Positions 13,001-23,991 of a stretch of 64,000 bases of DNA are shown one piece after another. Both the position numbers and the translations under genes were made by a program. The stretch lies in NCBI GenBank assembly GCA_965153455.1, contig OZ234497.1, forward strand, positions 13,998,302-14,062,301, read 5' to 3'. Numbering within the stretch: position 1 is the first letter of the stretch; every line of letters starts with the position of its first letter. This stretch comes from Sphagnum compactum (taxonomy: Eukaryota; Bryophyta; Sphagnopsida; Sphagnales). The notes below the pieces were generated by a model, which ran no database searches, had not been told where the DNA came from, and worked only from the letters and a program-made list of their open reading frames with translations.

Positions 13001-14233
13001 AGAGCCCCCATCTAGAGCAGTTGCGGCTACTGCGGGTGTTGTTGCAGTTTGAGTCCCAAAAGCAAATCCAGAGAAAGGAGAGGATGCTGGAGCTGGAGAA
13101 GGAGTAGCAGCACTCGAGGATGGTGTCTGAGCCCCAAATCCAAATGTAGTAGTCTGGGCAGCAGAACTAGAAGAAGCCCCTCCAAAAGAAAATCCAGGGG
13201 GTGATGCCACAGGGGCAGATGCAGGAGTTGCAAATGGTGAAGGGGAAGAAAAACTTGCAGAAACAGCAGGGCTTGATGGAGCTCCAAAAATGGAGGAGGG
13301 AGTGGAACTAGTTCCAAATGCTGGAGTGGAACTTGCTCCAAAAGCTGGAGTGGAACTGGTTCCAAATGCTGGAGTGGAACTTGCTCCAGAGGCTGGAGTG
13401 GAACTGGTTCCAAAGGCAGGAGTGGAACTGGTTCCAAAGGCAGGAGTGGAACTGGTTCCAAAGGCAGGAGTGGAACTGGTTCCAAAGGCAGGAGTGGAAC
13501 TTGCTCCGAAGGCTGGAGTTGAAGGCTTGCTTCCAAACAAAGAGCCTCCACCAAATCCACCAAAACCCGCACTCGAGGCTGCAGCTGCAGGTGCAGAAGC
13601 CGTGGTGGCAGCCGGCTTTGCTCCAAATGCAGAACTTCCGAAAGCACTGGCTCCGAAACCAAAAGACGATGCAGCTCCAGAAGAAGCTGCAGTTCCAAAC
13701 GGACTAGGGCTAGGGCTTTGAAAGGATGGAACAGCTCCCGAACTTGCAAGCGGGGACGAAGATTGAGAACCTGTCATTGAAAATGGGGTCGAAGTCCCCG
13801 TCGCCCCGAAAAGAGAGGGAGCAGAAGGAGTCGATGAGGCGCCAAAAATAGACGGAGCAGCAGCCGTTGTCCCCATAGCACTGCTGCTGCTGGCTTGAGC
13901 AAATGCAAAGGGAGATGGAGAGGCAGAAGGAGTGGTTGCTCCGAAGAGAGAAGGGGTAGAAGAAGCAGCAGCACCTCCAAAGATCGAAGGGGTAGAAGAA
14001 GCACTCCCAAAAGGAGAGCTACTAGCCGGAGCTCCAAATGCACCTGGAGTGGAGCCAAAAGCTCCAAACCCAGTTGAAGCAGTAGACCCAAACAACCCTC
14101 CTCCTGCTGGTGCTGGTGCTGTTGCTCCTGCTGCTGGAGTAGATCCGAATGCAGGTGCAGTCGAAGTACCGAAGGAGAATGCCATTCCCGAGCCCTGTGA
14201 TCCGGGTGCTGAAAAACCTCCAAACCCTGCCAT
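10026..14233 (-). CDS. NUP62: Nucleoporin NUP62 (FG-repeat and Nsp1-type coiled-coil channel nucleoporin); last exon not found
   Basis: NUP62 lines the central channel of the nuclear pore and binds NUP54 and NUP58 through its C-terminal coiled coil. Eight exons are supported, all with GT-AG borders and matching phases: 14233-12532, 12414-12279, 11931-11853, 11473-11351, 11228-11151, 11032-10929, 10614-10527 and 10124-10026. Exon 1 begins MAGFGGFSAPG and encodes about 567 residues of FG repeats rich in Ser, Ala, Thr and Pro, including an 8-residue tandem array. The later exons read PSEVVGKTVEE, IIKEWTHELQERTSKFRKQA, WDRRIITNRNLLIKLE, ERIYRDERPSLVEDEAA, YEQAEFVERELERM and SPLDLVVRILNNQLTSLMWIDEK, the classic plant NUP62 C-terminal domain. 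That makes 803 codons, already longer than the roughly 740 of Arabidopsis because the FG part is long. Plant NUP62 continues about 20-30 residues after IDEK; I found no exon for these. The ATG at 14233 is preferred over one at 14356 because the FG region begins there. Confidence 0.95.
13290..13535 (-). repeat. 24-bp coding minisatellite inside NUP62 exon 1
   Basis: About ten tandem 24-bp units encode the 8-residue FG unit STPAFGTS or STPAFGAS. Four neighbouring units near 13405-13500 are almost identical at the DNA level, so this part expanded recently or is kept uniform by gene conversion. One unit (near 13385-13400) reads ASGAS, losing its phenylalanine. Confidence 0.9.
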
Positions 14234-14760
14234 TCTGCTGTGATTACTACTAGCAGCAAAATTCAACCCACTCAAATGCTCTAGGGCAAACCCAAAATGC
14301 CGCACAAAACTGGACCTATAATGCACACCAAACCCTAAACTTCTTCCATCTTTCAAAATCTTCAGCTTTGCAAAATAACAAAACGATAACTTAAATATCT
14401 AAACCACTTCCTTTACGAACCCAGACTAAAACAGATACGAGCAAGCTCCTTCAAAGACCCTGGAACTTGACGAAATGTAAACCAATTCCTTCACGGACCC
14501 AAAACTCCGAACATCTAAGACTATCTCCTCCTCCTCCTTCAAGGACCCACAAAAGAAACAACCACTTCTCACAGACCCAAATCTCGGAGGCAATTACAGT
14601 AATTCCCTTGAGAAATCCTCGAGACCCACTCCATCACAGCGAAGGATACAAGATTCTCGATTGCGCCACAGGTCCAAAACCCATCGCAAGAAACAACAGC
14701 AAAGAAGAAGCCAAACCCTAAACTCTAAACCCTAAACCCACTGTTCGTCGCGGCGTGTAA
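14234..14760 (-). promoter_or_regulatory. NUP62 5' leader and promoter with telo-box motifs
   Basis: Three AAACCCTA telo-box words lie upstream of the NUP62 start: 14330-14337, 14713-14720 and 14727-14734, the last two in a nearly telomere-like run. Telo-boxes are common in promoters of plant housekeeping genes. No clear TATA box is seen. Open frames here are short and look accidental. Confidence 0.5.
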
Positions 14761-14805
14761 TTTGGGACCGATCCCTAGTGGTAGGAGCTTTATTTCGAGA
14801 GGCGT

Positions 14806-15020
14806 AAGTCCGCGGCGTCTTGCAGACCTAAGGGACGTAGTTGTAGGGCCTTTTGTTTTTTCCCAAGGCCCAAGTCCGCGGCGTCTTGCAGACCTAAGGG
14901 ACGTAGTTGTAGGGCCTTTTGTTTTTTCCCAAGGCCCAAGTCCGCGGCGTCTTGCAGACCTAAGGGACGTAGTTGGAGGACCTTTTTTTTCCCAAGGCCC
15001 AAGTCCGCAGCGACTTGCAT
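14806..15020. repeat. 66-bp minisatellite upstream of NUP62
   Basis: Units start at 14806, 14872, 14938 and 15001 (periods 66, 66, 63); the last is partial. Each holds GTCCGCGGCGTCTTGCAGAC, CTAAGGGACGTAGTTG and a T-rich TTTTTCCCAAGGCCC end. Because 66 is a multiple of three, frames on both strands stay open and show 22-residue protein repeats, but codon-independent identity and the lack of a start context argue that these are by-products. The repeat is GC-richer than the flanking AT-rich DNA. Confidence 0.9.
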
Positions 15021-18000
15021 GATAACACCGATGCAAGAAACTAGGTGGCAATTCCAACAAAAATGTCCGAATTTAAAATTTGACATTTTGCCAAAATAAG
15101 TTGTAACTTGTAACCTTAGCCAATCAAAAAGTACAATATAAAATATTTTGGAAAAAATATGAAAATAAATATATGCGAGCTAGGATGAAATTTCAACAAT
15201 TATTTCATTAACTTCACTACTAAAAACCTCTTGAATAAGCATTTTTATGAAAAATATGATTATGTGAATTTAACTTGTATTCAAATGTAACAACCTTTAA
15301 AATACATCTAACCCCAAAACTAAGCACCATCAAGTAAAACACAAAAGCATGTCCAACAAACCTACAAAAATCAACTTGCTAACCCCATCAAATTTGATTA
15401 TGGCAAACATTACAACCTTGTAAACAACATGATTTCCCATGACATTGTCTTTGTGTAATTAACACAACATTGACACACATAAGTACAATAAAATATCATT
15501 TTATTTCTTTATTTTTTATTTTATTTTTTCCAAACAAGTATGAATTATAAACAAATGCTGACAATTATTTCCTATCTAGTTAAAACATATGCTAGGTAAT
15601 CTAGTAATAATCAATGTCAAAAATATAATCAATATAATTGCAAAGGAAAACAAAAATAGAAGCTCTAGGTATTCTTCAAAAGCCGAACCAAGAATATGCA
15701 AATGAATGTGTGTGTGCAAAGTATGTAATCCTTGCGTATGAAACTCAAGTTCAAATTCAAAGTAAATCTTGAATAGTAACTAATAATTGATATTTTAACT
15801 AGTACATACAAAATTAATAACTATTGATAACCTACCATTAACAAAGTATGTCTTTATCCATTATAATTTCACATGTCAAAAGCAAAATATATTTTTGTAA
15901 AATAAGTCCATTTGATTAATAGCTCTAGCATCAATTGAGATGCTTGTATGCAAAAAACTTTATAATAAAATCTCAAATACTTCAAAGACATGATGATCTT
16001 GAACCCTAATTTCAATGAAAGATGATGAGTTCAAAAATTAAATACAAATTTCTTCTTATAATCAAATAGGTTTTACTTTAATTGATAGCCTTTTTTACTC
16101 ACTACTCACCTATAGTTGTGAGTCTTGCATCTTTACTTACTTTCTCACACATTTGATTCCTTATAAAAATGAAACTCATCAAATTTTCATAAAACCTATA
16201 GTTGACTTGATTAGCATTGATGGCTTCAAAGAGCCATTTAAATATTTTTTCCTTTTCAATAATTGTTCATACATCAAGGAACCATCATATAACTTTTGTT
16301 GTTCATTACAATTTGTAATTCTTAGATTGCAACAATTACATATAGAACGTTAAAATTGATTGCTTCAATTGTTATTACACTTGAACATTATGTTTAAGAA
16401 TCATGGTCATGTGATTATAAAGTTCATGCACATGTTAAAAAAATGTCCAACACATTTGTAGGAGTAGTTGAATTAACAAAAAAATAAAAACCTTTTGTTT
16501 TGAAAAACAAAAGCTAGTGTAAGTTTTATTTCATACCTTTTTTGGTTACTTAAATTTGAAAATTTTCATTGTTAATCATCCCTAAGTTGTTAAATTGTTC
16601 ACATAGAAATTTGAGAAATGACATTGGTTAGAGAAATTACATTTTTGAATATTGTGCAAGTTGATTTCTCAGTTTACAAATTTTTCAAACAAGTTGATAG
16701 CTCCTTCAAAAAGTTGTTATTATAACTAGATTGAACGTCTTCTTTAGCTTGCATTTCTTCAAAATTTCTTCACAATGCCTTGCAAGAGCACTTGTAATAG
16801 GAAATTAAATAATCATGAATCAAGTTGTTGAAGTTGTAATAGAACAACTAGTTTATAGTTTTAAAAACATTGACATTTAGTAATTTGGAATATTCAAATG
16901 GATTTGTATTGTGTGTGTACATTTATGCTTCGAATGTTGTGTTGTGAAATAGGTTTGTTAATTTTTGGATTTGTTGTTGTAGATCATGAATTGTGCAACA
17001 TGACGTGCTAATGAATTTCTAGACCATTTGCATTGAGGTTAGTAAAACTTGGGTTGTGTCCCTTCAATATTCTTGCCTTTGCTTATATTTTATGTTAACT
17101 CACTTCTTGGCTTTGTGTTTTTCAAGTTGAATTTAGAAATCTATGCTTGTGTGTGCATTCCTCACAATTTGTGTCATGACATTTCCTTAGCCTTATAACT
17201 TTCCAAAAATTAATTATGAATATTATATTGACATATGATATAAGCTTTGAGACTATGACCTACAATCTTGAAATATGTGACAAAGTTTATGGTTTAAACA
17301 TGTTGTATCTACTGTTGTTCATGGAGATGTGTCATGGATGGTTTTTTAATGTTATTTGTGGAATTCTCTTAAGTTGTTTGTGGGCATGAAAATCGTTATC
17401 ATAAAGATTTTTTAAAAAATTAGAAAGACATAGAACTACTTGAATTAATTTTGTATGCAAAATATTTGGTGTATGAATCAAAGGCATCAACATTATAGTT
17501 GTGGAATATGGGACATTATTTCATTGCACTGCCAATTTTTCATGTGGTGGTAAGAAATTAATGTCTTTACATAATGAAGGCTTTAGTGTTGAACCAATAG
17601 AAACTGTAATGTGACACATTTGAAAAATAAAATAAAATATCAATTGTGAAATAGATATCACCATAACCAACCGTCATAAGAAACAATTGTGATTTCAAAA
17701 CATCAATGTAGATTCTTTGCATAATGTCCAACAATTGCAAAGAGGTAGCACATTCCTACTTAATTTGTTTTATGGTCTTACATTACAAGATAAAAAATTG
17801 AAAGTTAAATAACAAGGTGACATGGGCTTATGATTTTTTAGTGGAAAATTTTGTCACAATTGTTCATTTTTTTGTCACGAAAATTTTGATATTTTAATAT
17901 TTCAAAACTTCAAACTTTAGGAGTTACCCCCATTTTGGTGGATATGATTTTGATAAGGTATAACCTTATAATACTAGAAATTGTGACAAATTGTTGTGGA

Positions 18001-20180
18001 TAAGGTCTTTATGAGTTTTAAAACATTATGTTTTGGCATAGGAAATAAATGGTGCCTTAAGAGCATGCTAATGACAATAGTAAATTGACCTTTCTAGTAT
18101 TTTTTGGACAAAGGTTTACAAAAAAAAATTGTGAATATTCTTTGGGTTGGTAAAAATGCGCATTTTCACAATGCCTTGCAAGAGCACTTGTAATAGGAAA
18201 TGATGGTTTCTCAACAATAAATGATTATTTTTCATTGCCTAACTTGATTGGCCTAGGTGCTAGTAGTCAATACTTTTTCATTTTGTACAATCCATATTTC
18301 TAAATTCCTGGGTGGGGATGGGGGAGAAATTAAACAATGCACATTGGATGTGCTAAATATTGATGGAGGGCTATCATTAGGCATGTTTTAAGGCTACTAA
18401 GAATCATTTTCTTAAGGGATCATTTTTTTTTGTTTTTTTGTAGTGCATAATGGAGTAGTTGGCCCATATGATTTCAAAAAGCAAAAGGGTGTTGGTTTAT
18501 TTAAAGATATGCAAGCATTGTAAAGGTGACTGAAAATACAAATAAGGCACATATTAAATTATTCTAGCATTTATTCACATCAATATTCAATGAAACTTGT
18601 TATTTAAAATATGTGAACTAGATGTCGATTGGAAATGAATGTTGTATGTTTATAATCAATATAATTTCATTTTGGCTTACCTCATTTATTATAGATTTTT
18701 TTCATTATTGATAGTTTCTTTAGAAGAATGAAACATTATTTATTGAACAAAAAATAATTGTTCATTGATTGTAATGTGAATATTCATGAAGGGAAAAACA
18801 TAGATGAAAATAATTTTGGAATAATACACAAATGGTTCAAGGATGTGTTATTAAGTATGGCAAGAGAAGAATTTTGATAATTTCAAGAAGGCTTCAAAAG
18901 AAGAAGAAGATTATAATAGATTTATTAATAATTAAATAAACATTATGAACAAAAGGATATTATTGCCATTCCATGTGAAATCCACTCCTTTGTGTAACCT
19001 AGTCATTGGCATTGCACACAAATGTTGATGAAGTGATAATGCAAACATTAACAAATCTTATTACATTAGATGAAACATTGAACTCGTATGCATGACCATT
19101 TTTCCAACTTTTTGTTGTTTTTATCTTTGTAATATTTCTTGGTCAAATTCAAGACTTTTCCCTTTTGACAAAATAGATTGTTTTGGTTGTGAAATTATTG
19201 CATGTGAATTTAATCTTTCACTTTCTTAATTATTTGATGGCAACAAAGTTTTTGTAAAATATTGCAAACCTTTCCTTTCCACAGTCAACTCTAAAATTGG
19301 TTTTTGCTAGAATGTGTAAAGAAAGGTGAACACATTTGCCACATAAGAAAAATGTGTATTATGGTTACTACTTTATCATAACTATGTGAATCTTCCCCTT
19401 ATGGTTGTGTCTTATTGTATGTTCAAGTACATGGGATTCATCGATCAACTACCCTTGCCATCCTGGTAAGTCCCCCATTCCGGTGTGCAATTTGATACCA
19501 GGTTCGGTGGCTTCCAAGGGAAGCATGAAAGTTTATAACGCTTTGAAATCATCTCAAATTAGAATATATCCATTCAATGCATTGATTTAATGTTTGAAAT
19601 GTACCCCAAAGTAGTTGCATAAAAGCATCTCCACCCTAATAGTAGTAAACCTTCATACTAAATTAGTTTAGTGTTTAATGTTCACATGTCACCATCCATA
19701 AGCATGAAATGGTCCACTAAAAAATTGAAAGATTACTTAACATTACAAGGAATTCACATATTAGCAATTTATTTACAATTAGTTTTTAAGTCATAAATAT
19801 TGCACGTGATTATTATAATGTCTAATTGCCTTGGACAAGTCACAAAAACATTAGTTGCAAGAGAACAATTTGTGGCACATTATATGGCACCTAATCACAA
19901 CTAGAATTGCATCCTCCATATGACTTGACCATGGTTAAATTCATCCACTATTTTGGATGATCATAAACATAATCGCACCAAGGTTATGCTTACATTTGTG
20001 ATTATTTCTATGACTCACCTATGGCCCAACATATAAATTTTTGTAAATAGATATGATGACACATGTCCAATGCATGACTGGACACATGTGCATACCCATT
20101 ATCTAAGTTAAAAAATGGTAGACATGTAGGTAGCTTAGTTAGCAACTAGGCTAAGTAACTTAGTTAACAACCTAGGCCTA
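15021..20180. other. Long AT-rich gene-free stretch
   Basis: No gene-like frame over about 65 codons and no conserved block recognised. A perfect 37-bp direct repeat lies at 16769-16805 and 18165-18201. The base composition and the many homopolymeric A and T tracts fit old, eroded transposon DNA. Confidence 0.5.
16769..18201. repeat. Perfect 37-bp direct repeats bounding about 1.4 kb
   Basis: The words at 16769-16805 and 18165-18201 are identical over 37 bases (containing CACAATGCCTTGCAAGAGC and ACTTGTAATAGGAAAT). The flanks differ at once on both sides. This is too long for a target-site duplication. It may be a local duplication or two copies of a small repeat embedded in one larger element. 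Confidence 0.8.
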
Positions 20181-20184
20181 GCTT

Positions 20185-20275
20185 AAACATATAAATAAGT
20201 TACAAGGTTGAAATTGAATCCCTCACTTCCATATTAGAGGACCACTTGTCTCTTACCATTACACCACATTTTCAA
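20185..20275 (-). repeat. tRNA-like head of a possible SINE
   Basis: On the minus strand, the word TGTGGTGTAATGGTAAGAG (about 20272-20250) resembles a pol III A-box. About 30 bases on, GGGATTCAATTTCAACC (about 20222-20206) resembles a degenerate B-box. Spacing and order fit the tRNA-derived head of a plant SINE. The fold is not a full tRNA and no poly-A or short-repeat tail was identified. Confidence 0.4.
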
Positions 20276-22329
20276 CAAACAATACTATGTCATCGAACTA
20301 TTATAATCAAATTTTTCTAACGTACCAAAGTAGCCCAACTTAGGTACTAGGTATTTAACCTAGGTATGTAACCTACCTAACCTAGCTACCAAGTGTAAAT
20401 TAAGTACCTAAAGCCCAAGTAGAAGGAAGCTATGATAGAATGTAGCATGTGAAAAAATAATTTAGCCTAATTTAGGCACCAAAATGAAAGAGACGATTTG
20501 AGATCCATTGGATTGAAAAAAATTGATGATTCAAATTGCTTGGATGATGTCATCATGAGCTCATATGACTACATGTAGGACATTCCAAGACATTCCAAAT
20601 TCAAGTCCTTAAATGTCCTAGATATCCCCTTTCTCCATTTTTATTATAAAATGAAATAAATACTCACTTTTTTGGGTATGCACATGTAGAGCATGACTTG
20701 TTTACACCTATTAAACAAATTCTAAACTTGATGCATTATGGGCCATGCTTTTATATGGCTAGAAAAATTCATAGATTTCAAATTTTGGAGTCTTATCCAT
20801 CACATGCTAAGGTATTTAATCTTTGTGGTAGTTTTGTGGTAGTTCATTGTTTTATACATATTAGCACCTAAGGTGTTTCTGATAAAAAGATTATGCCAAA
20901 ATAATTTACTTAAGCATTCCTTATGAATCCTTAAATTTATTTGTTCTCAACGGACAATGTCATGGATTTTTTTCCAAGACTTGTTAGGAATCCTTACATT
21001 TTTTCAAATTAAAATTAATAAGTATAAAATAATACTTTATTAATGTATGTATCTATGAAATAAATATTCCAATATGAATGTGCCATTAAGTTTTAAGGAT
21101 ATGGCCAATTGAAAGGGTTTAATGAAATTTTTGGGATATTATCCTTTTTATACCCCAACCATGTTTGGACCCTTGGAATATTGGTTGCACTAGGGATGAT
21201 GAAATGCATCCTTCCATTTTTTTTTGTCTTCAAATTTTCACAAGATGCTACACTTGACAACTCTATTGGTCAAACCCATGTTCAGAGTCAATAAACCATT
21301 GTTGATCCCAAAACAAACCATGCATGTGACGTGGGAAAATATTATTCCATGACTAGTCATGGAATATGTATTTTGCCACATCACATAAAAATTTTCACAT
21401 GGAAAACAAATATATTAAGAATATTCCATGACATGACATAAAATATTTTCGAAGATTCCTTCCTGTTCGTATGAACACATGAACTTACTCACTTGCTAAT
21501 GTCATTGGGATAAACCATAATGGTAAGTTTGATTTCAACCATGCTTTTGTTTGTGCATAATTGTGATTCTAAATGTTAATTGAATATGTGTAATATAGGT
21601 CAATCTTAGGGATGGAAATATGCACAATATTCCACAATATTAATTATGAACCAATTTGGAAATAGTAAAGTAGAACCACCCATTCTCAAACACTTAAGAT
21701 GGTTTAGAACATGGCTTGTTAATAAACAACCCAGTTGATAAACTTTAGTGATACCTTAAAATAGAACAATTAGTTCATAAAAATTGTAGTTATAAAGTTT
21801 TCGAATCTTCCATTTAGAGCTATTATTTTTGTGTTTGTCAATGAATTCAAAACTCCTTAATGCCAAAATATTTTCCCCTTCCTTCTTCAGCTATCTGTTT
21901 TTGGTGATGGGTAATCATCATTCTTCATCATCCTCACTTTTTCACCTTCAGAACGCAATTCATGCCTATGCACAAATGTTTGCACTATTATAAACAAAAT
22001 TGTTTAAAATAAAATTCACAACGTTCAATAATAAGAGGGATATGGTTTTTGCATTAAGTTTGTCTTGTCTAACGTTAGGATACACATGACAGGATATGTA
22101 TTCACGAAAGGTCAAAATTATGTTTTTCAACATCCCTTTACTTTGGGAGGTTTTATTTTATTCATTTCAAACCCAAATGGAGGTTTGTAACAAGCTATAG
22201 GAGCACCAAGTGAAGGACTACCTAGACCTTTTGAACCTCCAAGGGTGAAAGTGGGGGGAGAGTGAAGGCATATTTTCTATGAAGTTAAGTGTTTGCTCAC
22301 TGACTTACCTACCTTAACTTAATGGTAGG
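20276..22329. other. AT-rich gene-free stretch
   Basis: No gene recognised. It holds a long hairpin at 21324-21385 (listed separately) and CTAGGT-rich words near 20340-20400 that recur near 28800, 43760 and 50390. Confidence 0.4.
21324..21385. repeat. Foldback hairpin with a perfect 22-bp core palindrome
   Basis: Positions 21344-21365 are a perfect palindrome centred on CTAG (arm ATTCCATGACT). The arms continue imperfectly outward to ATGTGACGTGG on the left and CCACATCACAT on the right. It may be a foldback MITE fragment. A partial second arm (ATATTCCATGACATGACAT) lies near 21420. Confidence 0.7.
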
Positions 22330-22680
22330 CATTTTCCAATTGGTTTTTTCATCCAACACAAGTCATTCTTATTTGCAAAGGTTTTGGTCACACTATTTAC
22401 AAAATTCTTAGGAATTACACTCTTTTGCCATTACCAAATTAATGTTTTATTAATTAGTCATATTCAAATTGGACCCCAATGAGATGATGGTGACAATGTA
22501 CTAAACATTTTTCAATTTGGTTTCTTCATCCAGCAGATGTCATTTTTATTTTTCGAAAGGTTTTGGACACACCACTTACGAAAGTAGTGGAAGTTAGATT
22601 GTTTTGCAAGTCAATGCTTCCTCAATCGCATTCAAATTGGACCCAAACGGGATGATGGATGACATTGAGACGCCTCAAAA
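22330..22680. repeat. Imperfect tandem duplication, period about 170-176 bp
   Basis: The word starting at 22330 (CATTTTCCAATTGG, then TTCATCCA and AAAGGTTTTGG.CACAC) recurs from 22506. ATTCAAATTGGACCC with a following GATGATGG recurs at 22462 and 22630. This looks like an old tandem duplication in non-coding DNA just before the Dof 1 promoter region. Confidence 0.75.
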
Positions 22681-22859
22681 CGCATTAGTTTGGTGAGAGA
22701 GATCCATGATACTAAAAAACATGGTGTTTAGAAAGAAGACACCTTTAGTGCAAGTAGATCAATTGATTAGATGTTTCAAGCCCATGAGAGTGCGAATGTC
22801 AAATTTAGGTTAGGAATATTGGGTTAGGGTTAGTTTTCCCCAACGAACTTAACACATAT

Positions 22860-23991
22860 TACGAGCGTCAAAACTATAAACCCAAAGACGGTGGACCGGT
22901 GTGAATGGTGGCATCAACAAAAACGTGGCTACTCAATCCGGCCACTGGCTGGCCTAGTTCCGACAGTGGATCTCGCCACGTGTGAAACGAGAAGACTGTC
23001 ATTTGCCTGCCATCTTGCCTGGTTCATGGCGGGATTTCAGGAGACTTGGTCGGTGGCCTTCATTATGGCACGTGGCATGCAAAGACTGGAGGAACGTGGT
23101 TGCACCCGCCTTCATCCCCCTAACCCCATCCATATATCTCCATCCACATCCCATGACCCCCATCGACATCCCAAATCCCCATCCACCTCCACATCCATCT
23201 CCTGATTCATCAGTTGGGACCTGCCCTTGCTGCCCATAGTTCGCTGCCCGTTCTTGATTAGAAAGGGCTGCGGGCGGGCGTGCGGCCGGGCGGTCGGACG
23301 GGTGGGCGGCTTGCGAGACATCACTCCGTTGCACACGCGCGCTCCTTTTCGTTTGTCGCGGCTGCGAAATGCAGCAGACGCGCTTACGTTTGCTGCCGAA
23401 ATTGTCACTGTTTTTCTCTGAGCTTCTTGCGTGTGTCTCGGATCTGATAGGTTCACTTTTGTTCTTGGGAGCTGAAATTTTTGGAGCTTCGGAACGGACG
23501 CAAGTGAGAAGCTTTCTCGTGGTTCTCCAACTTGCAAATGGTGTGGCGTGGGTGGAAGTTGGAACTGTGAATTGTTTGTTTAGTTGGCGAGACGAGGATC
23601 TTGTTTGCTACAATAAGCTTTTCAGGAAAGCAAAGGCCAGATAGTAAAGGAAGCACTACCCTATGTTCTGGGGATTCGTTGGGGCTCGTTTTTTTCTCCT
23701 CCTCTACACCCGCGGATACCTCCGCTATATAGATTCATTCTCGATAGATTCGCTCGGTATCGCTGAAAGTCCGGAGAGATCACCTTGCCGGGTGTGAGCG
23801 CCAGCCGGAGATTGATTAGCATTCGGGAGTCGGTTTCTCATGTTCTTTAGATCTGCTGTGGAACATGTTGGAGGAGGAGGAGAAGCAGTTGGATTCGTTC
23901 TTCTCGTGGCGCACTCGACAGCGAGAGCGGAGTTGCAAGTGTGGCAGGCTTGCAGCAAGTCTAGTAGATAGATGCTAGTCTTGCCGGAGGG
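22860..23991 (+). promoter_or_regulatory. Dof gene 1 promoter and 5' leader with two G-boxes and a TATA-like word
   Basis: The composition shifts to GC-richer DNA here. CACGTG G-box cores lie at 22977-22982 (in GCCACGTGTG) and 23069-23074 (in GGCACGTGGC), with further ACGTGG words near 22923 and 23095. These are typical sites for plant bZIP and bHLH factors. A TATATA word at 23726-23731 lies about 266 bp before the start codon, making the core promoter and a leader of about 230 bases plausible. Open frames inside are not supported as genes. Confidence 0.45.

Noticed and set aside
13027-14259. Long frames on both strands over the FG region
   Set aside because: They are shadows of the repetitive NUP62 exon 1, rich in Leu, Gln, Val or Glu with no domain.
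14725-15086. Repeat protein encoded by the 66-bp minisatellite
   Set aside because: All frames stay open because the period is a multiple of three; no sign of selection on one frame.
22891-23656. Genes upstream of Dof 1
   Set aside because: Open frames exist on both strands because of the higher GC content, with no known domain; the region reads as promoter and leader.
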